Assembly (NCBI RefSeq): GCF_024807615.1
Contig: NZ_JANUCJ010000002.1
Span: 248,001-312,000, forward strand
Origin: Tsukamurella ocularis
GTDB taxonomy: Bacteria > Actinomycetota > Actinomycetes > Mycobacteriales > Mycobacteriaceae
Direction of reading: 5' to 3'
DNA length: 64,000 nt
The position numbers were made by a program, and so were the translations under genes. This document shows positions 1-8,106 of this stretch, piece by piece (the first letter of the stretch is position 1; each line of letters opens with the position of its first letter). The notes beneath the pieces were generated by a model. The model saw only the letters and a list, made by a program, of their open reading frames with translations. It did not search any database and was not told the origin of the DNA.

Positions 1-70
1 CCAGGGCTCCGGCGACGACGACGGTTCCAGCGGCGGACAGGGAGATCGCGTGCACGAGACGACATACCAT
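1..70 (-). CDS. N-terminus of an unidentified protein, cut by the window edge
   Basis: Reading leftward from an ATG at 70 (or an in-frame GTG at 55), 23 codons stay open to the window edge. They encode a hydrophobic, Ala/Val-rich start that could be a signal peptide or membrane anchor. The frame diverges from the monooxygenase gene starting at 172, so a promoter pair in the gap is plausible. The fragment is too short to identify and could be chance. Confidence 0.3.
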   Translation of the reverse strand, partial: MVCRLVHAISLSAAGTVVVAGAL

Positions 71-171
71 TCGTCGAACCTAGGCCACCGCGGCGCTGGC
101 CCCTGCCGGAATACGTTCACGGCGCGGCGAACCCTCGTCAGCAGATCGTTCGCAGACCACAGTTGTCGGCC

Positions 172-1386
172 ATGACCACTTCGCTGACGCCCCCGAAGAC
201 CGACGCCGAGCTCGACGCGAATCTCGGCCCCGTGTACACCCGGATCGCGGAGGGCGCCGTCGCCCGCGAGCGCGACCGCGAGCTCGTCCACGAGCCGATC
301 GCACAGCTCAAGGAGGCGGGTTTCACCGCCCTGCGCGTGCCGCAGGAGCTCGGCGGCGGCGGCGTGACGCTACGACAGTTCTTCCGCCAGCTCATCAACC
401 TGGCGGCTGCCGACTCCAACATCCCGCAGGCGCTGCGCGTGCACGTGAACTTCGTCGAGGACCAGCGGCTCGCGAACACTCCCGCGGGCGATGCGTGGCT
501 GCGTGCCGCGGCCGACGGCACGGTCGTCGGGAACGCGATCACCGAGCCCGGCGCCGGGTCGGTCGGCGGCTACGCCACGACATTGACCGCGGCCCCCGAC
601 GGCGGCTACCGCCTCACCGGCACCAAGTTCTACTCGACCGGCTCGCTCTACGCCGACCAGATCCTGGTGGCCGCCGACCTCGACGGTGAGCGCGTCGGCG
701 TCCTCGTCGACGCGGACGCGCCGGGTGTCGAGCGGGTCGACGACTGGAACGGCTTCGGGCAGCGCCTCACCGCGAGCGGCACCACCGTCTTCACCGATGT
801 CGCCGTCCCCGCAGACCGGCTGCTCGGCCCCGGCTACGGCGCGCCGGGCGCCACGTACGCGACCTCCTACCTGCAGTTGGTACAGCTCGCGGGCCTCGCC
901 GGGATCGCGCAGCGCGCCACCGACGACACTGTCGCCTGGGTGCAGGCCCGCACCCGCACGTTCTCGCACGCCGCAGCCGACCTGCAGCGCCACGATCCGC
1001 TCGTGCAGCAGGTGATCGGCCGCCTGTCCAGCGCCGCGTGGTCGGCGAAGCAGTCCGTGCTCGCCGTCGCCGACGTGCTCGACGACGCCCTGGCGGACCG
1101 TCGGGTGCACGAGGACCTGGTGCCGGAGGCCGAGTTGGCCGCCGCGCACGCGCAGCTCGCCGTCATCGACACCGTCCTCAAGGCGACCACCGAGCTGTTC
1201 GAGGTGGGCGGTGCGTCGATCGTCGACGCCGACCTGCGCCTCGACCGGCACTGGCGCAACGCCCGCACCCTCGCGGTGCACAACCCCGCGATCCAGAAGG
1301 CCCGCGCCATCGGTGACCTCCTGCTCAACGGCGCCGATCTGCCCTACGCCTGGAACGCGGGCGCCCGCACCGCCTCCACCTCCTAG
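172..1386 (+). CDS. acyl-CoA dehydrogenase-fold flavin monooxygenase (DszC/SfnB-like)
   Basis: This 404-residue protein has the acyl-CoA dehydrogenase fold but looks like the DszC/SfnB branch. Those enzymes use reduced flavin and oxygen to oxidise sulfur or nitrogen compounds rather than acyl-CoA. The middle-domain motif EPGAGSVGG lies near residue 124. The C-terminal HWRNART segment near residue 360, followed by a histidine-containing loop, is typical of the DszC-type branch. An ATG at 172 and a TTG nine bases upstream are both possible starts; neither has a clear ribosome binding site. The next gene, 36 bases on, is a StyA-like monooxygenase, so the two are probably co-transcribed. No flavin reductase, which both families need, is encoded nearby. 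The substrate cannot be read from the sequence. Confidence 0.8.
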   Translation: MTTSLTPPKTDAELDANLGPVYTRIAEGAVARERDRELVHEPIAQLKEAGFTALRVPQELGGGGVTLRQFFRQLINLAAADSNIPQALRVHVNFVEDQRLANTPAGDAWLRAAADGTVVGNAITEPGAGSVGGYATTLTAAPDGGYRLTGTKFYSTGSLYADQILVAADLDGERVGVLVDADAPGVERVDDWNGFGQRLTASGTTVFTDVAVPADRLLGPGYGAPGATYATSYLQLVQLAGLAGIAQRATDDTVAWVQARTRTFSHAAADLQRHDPLVQQVIGRLSSAAWSAKQSVLAVADVLDDALADRRVHEDLVPEAELAAAHAQLAVIDTVLKATTELFEVGGASIVDADLRLDRHWRNARTLAVHNPAIQKARAIGDLLLNGADLPYAWNAGARTASTS

Positions 1387-1422
1387 TCCCACCCCCATGT
1401 CCGACCACCGAAAGGCACGACC

Positions 1423-2718
1423 ATGACCCAGGCACGCATCGCCATCATCGGCGCCGGAGTGGTGGGAGCCACCGCCGCGCTCGTCCTCGCCCGCGCCGGC
1501 CACCCCGTCGACCTCTACAGCGACCGCACCGCGGAGCAGCTGCGCGACGAGGTCCCCGCGACCGGCACCGCCGTCCTCTTCGGGCACTCCCGGGACGTCG
1601 ACCACACGCTCGTCGAGGAGCTCTACCCCGACGCCCCGCTCTCGACCGGCATGAACACCCGTCTCAACACCGGGGCGCCGGGTGCGCTCGAGCAGGTGCT
1701 CGCCTTCGACCCGGACTTCACCTACACCGCCGCCGGGATCGACGTGCGCTTGCGCGCGCACGACCGGATCCGCCTGTTCGAGCAGGCCGGCGGGAACTTC
1801 CACGTCGAGACCGTCACTCCCGAGAACCTCGATAACATCGCCGGAGCGCACGACCTCACGCTGGTCTCCACCGGCAAGGGCGGCTTGTCCGGCCTGTTCC
1901 CCGTCGATGAGGCACGCACCCTCTATCGCGCCCCGCAGCGCCACCTGCTGGCCGCCGCCTTCACCGGGCTCGGCCACGGCGACGATGTCTTCACCGCGCG
2001 CGGGCACGGCGCCGGGAAGCACAATGTCTTCAACCTGCACACCGACCAGGGAGAGATCTGGATCGGCCCCTACTGGCACAAGGACGCGGGCGCGTCGTGG
2101 AGCGTGCTCGGGTTCGCCAAGCCCGACGGCGACTGGGTGCAGAGGTTCGGCGAGGTGACCGACGCGCAGAGCGCCCTCGAGGTGGTGGTCAGCGTCTACC
2201 GCGACTACTTCCCCGACGACCTCCCCGACATCGAGAAGCTCCGCGTCATCGACGAGGACAAGCACTCATGGCTTCGCGGCGCCGTGACCCCGACGGTCCG
2301 CCAGGGCGTCGGCCACACCCGCGGCGGCCGTCCCGTCCTTGCGCTCGGCGACTCCGCGATCGCCTTCGACCCGATCGCCGGGCAGGGCGCTCAGACCGGC
2401 CTCATCCAGGTCGCGGCGCTCGTCAAGGCCATCGAGGCGCGCGGCTCGGACTTCACCGCCGAGTGGATCACCGACCAGTTCGACCGGCACTGGGAGGAGC
2501 GCGGCCACGCTGCGGCCGAGGTCACCCGCCTGTTCCTGGGCGACCCGGACTACGCCTTCGCCGCGGGCCTGCTGTTCGCCGGCGCAGTCGCCGACGATGC
2601 GGTGGGCGCCGCGTTGTTCGGGCTGCTCTCCGAGCCCGCGCCGATCCTCGACTTCCACACGGAGGCCGACGTCGAGCGCTTCATCGCCGAGGCGAAGACC
2701 GCTCTGGTGCGCGCCTGA
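1423..2718 (+). CDS. styrene/indole monooxygenase-family FAD oxygenase (StyA-like)
   Basis: The 431-residue protein starts with a dinucleotide-binding GxGxxG motif (IIGAGVVG, residues 8-15). Its overall organisation matches the styrene/indole monooxygenase StyA family: an STGKGGL segment mid-protein and a second FAD motif, GDSAIAFDPIAGQGAQ, near residue 309. StyA enzymes epoxidise styrene or indole with FADH2 supplied by a separate reductase (StyB). No StyB-like gene is visible. It sits 36 bases after the DszC-like gene on the same strand, suggesting a two-monooxygenase operon with shared reduced flavin. The family call is firm; the actual substrate is open. Confidence 0.85.
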   Translation: MTQARIAIIGAGVVGATAALVLARAGHPVDLYSDRTAEQLRDEVPATGTAVLFGHSRDVDHTLVEELYPDAPLSTGMNTRLNTGAPGALEQVLAFDPDFTYTAAGIDVRLRAHDRIRLFEQAGGNFHVETVTPENLDNIAGAHDLTLVSTGKGGLSGLFPVDEARTLYRAPQRHLLAAAFTGLGHGDDVFTARGHGAGKHNVFNLHTDQGEIWIGPYWHKDAGASWSVLGFAKPDGDWVQRFGEVTDAQSALEVVVSVYRDYFPDDLPDIEKLRVIDEDKHSWLRGAVTPTVRQGVGHTRGGRPVLALGDSAIAFDPIAGQGAQTGLIQVAALVKAIEARGSDFTAEWITDQFDRHWEERGHAAAEVTRLFLGDPDYAFAAGLLFAGAVADDAVGAALFGLLSEPAPILDFHTEADVERFIAEAKTALVRA

Positions 2719-2736
2719 TCGGCCTCCCCGCACTGC

Positions 2737-2800
2737 ACCCGGCGCCGGGTGGTTCGTCCACGTCTGCCGCTTCGCAGACGAGGGCAATACCACCCGGCGC
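2737..2800. repeat. nested inverted repeat between two operons
   Basis: The 137-base gap after the StyA-like gene holds a layered dyad. Arms GCGCCGGGTGG (2742-2752) and CCACCCGGCGC (2790-2800) are perfect complements. Between them lies a second perfect 7-bp hairpin, CGTCTGC (2761-2767) and GCAGACG (2774-2780), with a 6-base loop. The left outer arm also sits in a 14-base palindrome (2737-2750). It could act as a terminator for the monooxygenase operon, as an RNA attenuator, or be a REP-like element. It has no U-tract. Confidence 0.6.
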
Positions 2801-2855
2801 GCGGTCGTCACCGCTCTGTGGCCAGTCGGGAAGTCACCATGGCAGACTCTGGCGA

Positions 2856-3734
2856 GTGACAGTGCGCATCGGTCTGGTCGGAGCGGGTCCCTGGGCGCGG
2901 GAAACCCATGCCCCGGCGCTCGCTGCGCACCCGGGTGTCGACTTCGTCGGCGGTTGGGCCCGCGACCCCGGCGCCGCCGCCGAGGTGTTCCCCCGAACCT
3001 TCGACAGCCCCGCCGCGTTGTTCGATGCCGTCGATGCCGTCGCCTTCGCTGTACCGCCGGACGTCCAGGCTCCCCTCGCCGCAGAGGCGGCCCGCGCAGG
3101 CAAGCATCTCGTCCTCGACAAGCCGATCGCATTGGACCTGCCGTCGGCGACGGAACTCGCGGAGACGGTGGCCGCCGCGGATGTCCGGTCGATCGTCGCC
3201 TTCACCCGGCGGTTCGCACCGGAGACCAGAGAGTTCCTCTCTCGCGCCGCCGAGCTGGTCCCCGTGGCTGCCGAAGCACAGTGGCTCTCCGGAGCCGCGC
3301 TCGCCGGGAAGTTCGCGGCCTCCACATGGCGTCAGGAGCAGGGAGCGCTGTTCGACGTAGGGCCGCATGTCCTGGATCTGCTCGACGCTGTCGCCGGCCC
3401 GATCACCGGTGTGGACGCCGCTCGATACGACGCCGGGAGCGACACCTGGACCGCGCAGCTCGCACACGTCGGCGGCGGCGCCTCGACCGTCTCACTGTCG
3501 CTCCGCACGCCGGTGCTCCCGACGGTGATGCGCGTGTCCGCGCATTCCACGCGGGGCACGGCCGTACTCGAGCGCCGCGACACCTCGTCGACCGAGTGCT
3601 TCCGCGTGCTCCTCGACGAGTTCCTCACCGCGATCGCGACTAGCACTGCTCACCCATTGGACGTACGTCGCGGACTCGAGGTGCAGCGCGTCATCGGGCA
3701 GATCCGGGCCGGCGCCGGCCCGACGGCGCAGTGA
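2856..3734 (+). CDS. Gfo/Idh/MocA-family NAD(P)-dependent oxidoreductase
   Basis: This 292-residue protein has the family layout. An N-terminal Rossmann fold carries GLVGAGPWA at residues 6-14. The EKP-type motif appears as DKPIAL near residues 88-93, where the lysine normally contacts nicotinamide and substrate. A C-terminal substrate domain contains the GPHVLDLLDAV segment with the conserved histidine. Members oxidise or reduce sugars, inositols and related polyols. It is somewhat shorter than the usual 330-390 residues. I chose the GTG at 2856; a GTG six bases later is an alternative. The stop overlaps the next start by four bases (GTGA), so it is translationally coupled to the GGDEF-EAL gene, an odd partnership. 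Confidence 0.8.
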   Translation: MTVRIGLVGAGPWARETHAPALAAHPGVDFVGGWARDPGAAAEVFPRTFDSPAALFDAVDAVAFAVPPDVQAPLAAEAARAGKHLVLDKPIALDLPSATELAETVAAADVRSIVAFTRRFAPETREFLSRAAELVPVAAEAQWLSGAALAGKFAASTWRQEQGALFDVGPHVLDLLDAVAGPITGVDAARYDAGSDTWTAQLAHVGGGASTVSLSLRTPVLPTVMRVSAHSTRGTAVLERRDTSSTECFRVLLDEFLTAIATSTAHPLDVRRGLEVQRVIGQIRAGAGPTAQ

Positions 3735-6259
3735 GCGACGAAGTCGGGGACGCGCTGGACGGCTCCCCGGACGAAGTCGACATCGCGCGCGCGTTCATCG
3801 ACCACTCCATCGACGGATTCTTCGTCCACGACGAGGGTGGCCGCCTGGTCGAGGTCAACGAGGCAGCCTGCACCAGCACGGGCTACACCCGGGCCGAGCT
3901 CCTCCGCATGAACGCCCTCGACATCGCGCAGGTCACCGTCGACGAGGCCCGCCGCAGCTGGGGCATTGCGCTGGCCGGACAGTCCTTCGTGCTGCCCGCG
4001 ATGCATCGTCGCAAGGACGGGAGCACCTTCCCTGTGGAGGCGCACCTCTTCGTCCGCGAGGTCGGTGGTCGCAAGTACATCGCCGGCCTGGCGCGCGATA
4101 TCTCCGAGCGCGTCGCCTCCGTCCGAGCGATGAGCGATGCTCAACGCCGGCTCGAGGAGCGCGTGGTCGAGTCGGCGAATCACTCGGAGCGGGTCGCGGG
4201 CCTCCTGCAGGCTGTCATCGACGCCGCGCCCGACCTCGTCTACATCAAGGACAGGCAGGGGCGTTACCAGTACATCAACTACGGGGTCGCGGAAGTCGCG
4301 GGTATCCCGCCCACCCCCGCGATCGGAAACGACGACACGGTCGTCTTCCCCGCAATCGCGGAGACGCTGATGGCGACGGACCGCGCGATCATGGAGACCG
4401 GCATCGGCAACGAGGTCGAGGAGTACCCCGAGGTCGACGGCCAACTACGGACCTATCTGTCCAACAAGGCGCCCTACCGAAACTCCGCCGGCGAGATCGT
4501 CGGCCTCATCGGCATCTCACGCGACATCACCGCCGCGCGGCGGGATCAGGCGCTGCTGCGGCATGCAGAAGCCCGGTGGCAGTTCGCGATCGACGGCGCC
4601 GGCGACGGCATCTGGGACTGGGACGTCCCCTCGGGCACCGTTTTCTACTCGCAGCAGTGGAAGGCGACGCTCGGCTACTCGGCCGAGGACGTGGGCACGA
4701 CGGTCGAGGACTGGTCCTCCCGCGTTCACCCCGACGACTACGAACAATCGTGGCTCATCGTCCAGGAAGTCTTGCACGGGAGGGCCGCGGAGTTCTCGCT
4801 CGAACACCGGATGCGGACCAAGGATGGCGGATGGTTGTGGATCCACGACCGCGGGCGCGCAATGGAGACGGGGCCCGACGGTCTGCCGATCCGCCTCATC
4901 GGTACCCACACCGACATCACCGACCGCCGGCGCGCCGAGTCGGAGATCCGGGAGCTCAACCGCCGCCTGCGGTGGCGGGCGGACCACGACGACCTCACGG
5001 GCCTGCTCGGCCGGGTCGGCTTCATCGAACGCGCCGCGCAAGTCGTCGAGCAGAGACGGGCCGACGGCGGCACCCTCGCCGTCCTCTGGATCGACCTCGA
5101 CTCCTTCAAGCGGATCAACGACTCGCTCGGGCACAAGCTCGGCGATCAGGTACTGCAGGTCGTCGCCCGGCGGCTGCAGTCCGCGAGCCTCCCCACCGAC
5201 CTGGTCGCACGCCTCGGTGGCGACGAATTCGTGGTGCTGCGGCCGCGCGTGGACGCCGCGCGCCGGACGCCGGACTGGGCGGAGCGGGTCCGGGCGGCGA
5301 TGGCGAAACCCGTAGAGGTCGACGGCCTGCAGCTCACCGTCACCTGTTCGATCGGTCTGGTCGAATCGGGCGCGACGGACGACGGCATCACGCAACTGCT
5401 CATCGACGGGGACCTGGCGTTGTTGCAGGCCAAGCGCGACGGCCGGAACCGAATCGTCCAGCACTCTGTCGGCCTGCAGGTCCCCCAGCAGGAACGAGTA
5501 GCGCTGGCTACTCACGTCCGCTCGATGATCGACCGCGGCGAGGTCATCGTCCGCTACCAACCGGTGGTGGACCTCGCGACCGGCGCAATGGTGGGCGCGG
5601 AGGCCCTGTCGCGGGTGCCCGGCCCCGACGGTGACGAGCTGGCCCCGTCGGGCTTTCTCCCACATCTGGAGGCGCTCGGGATGCTCCCCCATTTGGCGCG
5701 GATCGTGCTCGATCGCGCGTGCGCCGATTTCGCCGCCGCACCGGAGCTCGGGTGGGTCTCGGTGAATCTCACCTCGGAGGACCTCGCCGACCCTCAGTTG
5801 CCGTACGCCGTCGAGAGCGCCCTGAACCGCAGCGGCCTCGATCCCGCGCGGCTGATCCTCGAGATCAACGAGAGGGTCGTCCCGGAGCGCCACGTGCTGG
5901 CGGCCACGCACCGGCTCATCGAACTCGGCATCCGAATCGCGCTCGACGACTTCGGCACCGGCTGGTCGAGCCTGGCACAACTGCGGGACCTGAACCTCGC
6001 GCTGGTGAAGATCGACCGATCCGTGGTCACAGCCTCGACCGGCCACGACGACCCACAGCTCGAGGCGATGCTGGACGCCGCGGTCGCCATGGCCCGGGCC
6101 CTCGATCTCGACGTCATCGCCGAGGGCGTCGAGTGCCCCGCCGAGTCCACAGCGCTCGCCGCCGCCGGCGCCCACTTCGCGCAGGGCTTCCTGTGGTCCC
6201 GAGCGTTGGACGTCGACCACCTGCAGCAGTGGGCAACACCGCAAGGCGACGGCGCCTAA
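3731..6259 (+). CDS. PAS-PAS-PAS-GGDEF-EAL cyclic-di-GMP signalling protein
   Basis: The 842-residue protein has three PAS sensor domains (about residues 15-130, 155-275 and 285-410). A GGDEF diguanylate cyclase domain (about 425-580) and an EAL phosphodiesterase domain (about 590-835) follow. The cyclase signature LGGDEF is intact near residue 496. The usual RxxD inhibitory site just before it reads LPTD, so product inhibition through that site is probably missing. In the EAL half, the metal and catalytic signatures are all present: EAL, VNL, DDFGTG, KID, EGVE and QGF. Both activities may therefore be functional. No transmembrane segment is evident, so it should be cytoplasmic. It overlaps the upstream oxidoreductase by four bases. 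Confidence 0.92.
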   Translation: MSDEVGDALDGSPDEVDIARAFIDHSIDGFFVHDEGGRLVEVNEAACTSTGYTRAELLRMNALDIAQVTVDEARRSWGIALAGQSFVLPAMHRRKDGSTFPVEAHLFVREVGGRKYIAGLARDISERVASVRAMSDAQRRLEERVVESANHSERVAGLLQAVIDAAPDLVYIKDRQGRYQYINYGVAEVAGIPPTPAIGNDDTVVFPAIAETLMATDRAIMETGIGNEVEEYPEVDGQLRTYLSNKAPYRNSAGEIVGLIGISRDITAARRDQALLRHAEARWQFAIDGAGDGIWDWDVPSGTVFYSQQWKATLGYSAEDVGTTVEDWSSRVHPDDYEQSWLIVQEVLHGRAAEFSLEHRMRTKDGGWLWIHDRGRAMETGPDGLPIRLIGTHTDITDRRRAESEIRELNRRLRWRADHDDLTGLLGRVGFIERAAQVVEQRRADGGTLAVLWIDLDSFKRINDSLGHKLGDQVLQVVARRLQSASLPTDLVARLGGDEFVVLRPRVDAARRTPDWAERVRAAMAKPVEVDGLQLTVTCSIGLVESGATDDGITQLLIDGDLALLQAKRDGRNRIVQHSVGLQVPQQERVALATHVRSMIDRGEVIVRYQPVVDLATGAMVGAEALSRVPGPDGDELAPSGFLPHLEALGMLPHLARIVLDRACADFAAAPELGWVSVNLTSEDLADPQLPYAVESALNRSGLDPARLILEINERVVPERHVLAATHRLIELGIRIALDDFGTGWSSLAQLRDLNLALVKIDRSVVTASTGHDDPQLEAMLDAAVAMARALDLDVIAEGVECPAESTALAAAGAHFAQGFLWSRALDVDHLQQWATPQGDGA

Positions 6260-6265
6260 CCCTCA

Positions 6266-6295
6266 CGGTCGACGAGTCCGTGTGTCCGTCGACCG
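6266..6295 (+). terminator. hairpin after the GGDEF-EAL gene
   Basis: A perfect 9-bp stem (CGGTCGACG at 6266-6274 and CGTCGACCG at 6287-6295) with a 12-base loop starts seven bases after the stop codon. There is no U-tract, which is common for high-GC actinobacterial terminators. It also lies in the promoter region of the gene at 6312, so an operator role is possible. Confidence 0.5.
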
Positions 6296-6311
6296 GCGCT
6301 ACGCTGGGGGC

Positions 6312-6698
6312 ATGACGCACCCCGGCGACCCCCCGCAGCCCTCGGCCCCCGAGCCCACGCCCACGGACCCGGCCGTCACCGACCCGGCTTCCCCCGCCTC
6401 GGAGCCCATCGAGGCGGAGATCGTCGACCTTCCGCCGAGCGGGCCCGTCGCACCGTCGTACGAGCAGGTCACCGGCTACACCACCGCCGGCGTTCCCACC
6501 TTCGACCACGTGCGGGAGAAGATCGAGCGCCGCACGACCACCGCGCTCGGCGCCGAGGAGCTCGCGCACGGCACCTCCGCCGGGCAGGACGCCGTCCGCG
6601 CCTTCGAGGAGCGGGAAAAGGCGGCGAAGGCGAAGCTTGACGAGATCCGCCGGTCGCTGGGCTCGCCCGCCGCGCCCCCGGAGACCCCGGGGGCGTAG
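6312..6698 (+). CDS. small Pro-rich hypothetical protein
   Basis: I do not recognise this 128-residue protein. The first 55 residues are rich in Pro, Thr, Ser and Glu and look disordered. The C-terminal half is a charged helix (about residues 70-120, many Lys, Glu, Arg and Ala) that could form a coiled coil or bind a partner. A GGGGG stretch precedes the ATG, and TACGCT at 6299-6304 resembles a -10 box, so the transcript may have a very short leader. The gene converges on the TrpB-like gene with a 10-base gap. Confidence 0.7.
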   Translation: MTHPGDPPQPSAPEPTPTDPAVTDPASPASEPIEAEIVDLPPSGPVAPSYEQVTGYTTAGVPTFDHVREKIERRTTTALGAEELAHGTSAGQDAVRAFEEREKAAKAKLDEIRRSLGSPAAPPETPGA

Positions 6699-6708
6699 TT
6701 GAGCGCAG

Positions 6709-8007
6709 TCAGGCCAGGCCGCCCGCGAGGTACTCCGCGTAGGCGGGCAGGTCGAGCTGGCCGTGGCCCGAGAGACCAATGACGAGCACCTCGTCGGAGT
6801 GCTCCCGCGCGTAATCCGCGGCCGCAGCGATCGCATGCGTCGACTCCGGGGCGGGGACGATGCCCTGCGTCCGCGCGAACAGCACGCCCGCGGCGAAGGC
6901 GTCGTTCTGCTCGATCGCGATACCCTCCACGAGGCCCAGCTCCACGGTGTGGCTGAGCGCCGGCGACATCCCGTGATAGCGCAGGCCGCCGGCGTGGATC
7001 GGGTCCGGGACGAAGTCCATCCCCAGGGTGTGCATCTTCAGCAGCGGAGTGAGGCCGGCGACGTCGCCGTGGTCGTAGCGGTACTCGCCCTTCGTGATCG
7101 ACGGGCACGCCACGGGCTCGGCGGCGACGATGCGCGGGTCCTGCCTTCCGTGGATCTTCTCCCGGAGGAACGGGAAGGCGAGGCCCGCGAGGTTGGAACC
7201 GCCTCCGGCGCAGCCGAAGACGACCTCGGCGCCCTTCTCGTGCAGGTTCAGCTGGTCGACGGCCTCGAGCCCGATCACCGACTGGTGCAGCACCACGTGG
7301 TTGAGGACGCTTCCCAGCGCGTACCGGGCGTCGGGATCCTGGGCGGCAACCTCGACGGCCTCCGAGACGGCCATGCCGAGACTGCCAGTGGTGTTCGGAT
7401 CCTTCGCCAGCATCGCGTGGCCGGACTCGGTGAGCTCCGACGGGCTCGGGTGCACAGTGCCGCCGTAGGTGCGCATGAGGTGGCCGCGGTAGGGCTTCGA
7501 GTCGTAGGAGGCGCGCACCTGCCACACCTCGACGTCGATGCCGAACTGGGCACCGGCGAAGGAGAGGGCGCTGCCCCACTGGCCGGCGCCGGTCTCGGTG
7601 GTCAGCTTCGTCACGCCGTCCACCGAGTTGTAGTACGCCTGCGCGACGGCCGAATTCGTCTTGTGCGAGCCGACGGGACTCACGCCCTCGTACTTGACGT
7701 AGATGCGGCACGTGGTGCCGAGCGCCTGCTCGAACTTCCGGGCCCTAATCAGCGGCGACGGGCGCCACATCGCGAGAATCTCGCGGACCGGCTCCGGGAT
7801 CTCGTGGTAGGCCTCGGTGGACGCCTCCTGCGCGATGAGGCCCGACGCGAACAGCGGCGCCAGGTCCTCGGGCTGCACGGGCTCCTTGGTGCCGGGGTGC
7901 AGGTGCGGTGGGATGGGCGTGTCCAGTTCCGCGGCCAGGTTGTACCAGTGGGTGGGGACCTCGACGGTCGTGATGTCCTGGTGCGCGGCGGCGTCCGAGA
8001 GTGTCAT
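6709..8007 (-). CDS. TrpB-like PLP-dependent enzyme (TrpB2 type)
   Basis: The 432-residue protein belongs to the stand-alone tryptophan synthase beta-like group (TrpB2), fold type II PLP enzymes that join indole and serine to give tryptophan, or act on related substrates. The Schiff-base lysine is in GSHKTNSA (Lys116). The phosphate-binding glycine loop appears as GCAGGGSN in the middle of the protein. An N-terminal extension rich in acidic and proline residues is typical of TrpB2 rather than TrpB1. No trpA or other tryptophan gene adjoins it, which fits an accessory rather than a primary tryptophan synthase. The transcript starts divergently from the esterase gene at about 8107. Confidence 0.88.
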   Translation of the reverse strand: MTLSDAAAHQDITTVEVPTHWYNLAAELDTPIPPHLHPGTKEPVQPEDLAPLFASGLIAQEASTEAYHEIPEPVREILAMWRPSPLIRARKFEQALGTTCRIYVKYEGVSPVGSHKTNSAVAQAYYNSVDGVTKLTTETGAGQWGSALSFAGAQFGIDVEVWQVRASYDSKPYRGHLMRTYGGTVHPSPSELTESGHAMLAKDPNTTGSLGMAVSEAVEVAAQDPDARYALGSVLNHVVLHQSVIGLEAVDQLNLHEKGAEVVFGCAGGGSNLAGLAFPFLREKIHGRQDPRIVAAEPVACPSITKGEYRYDHGDVAGLTPLLKMHTLGMDFVPDPIHAGGLRYHGMSPALSHTVELGLVEGIAIEQNDAFAAGVLFARTQGIVPAPESTHAIAAAADYAREHSDEVLVIGLSGHGQLDLPAYAEYLAGGLA

Positions 8008-8106
8008 GGCTCACAGAGTAGAACGCCGGGAATGCCGCCCTTTCCCACAGGTCCGTCTTATCGGGCGCACCTATTCTGGACGCGTGCGAGGACGGGAGTG
8101 CGGCCG

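Noticed and set aside
370-2265. Long open frame antisense to the two monooxygenases
   Set aside because: Spans two real genes on the other strand and shows only biased composition.
2097-2855. N-terminal extension of the Gfo/Idh/MocA gene
   Set aside because: The upstream part overlaps the StyA-like gene in another frame and is Arg/Pro-rich; the Rossmann motif begins only after the GTG at 2856.
6763-8106. N-terminal extension of the esterase-fold gene
   Set aside because: The first 450 codons lie antisense to the TrpB-like gene and look random; the real start is at about 8107 beside a ribosome site.
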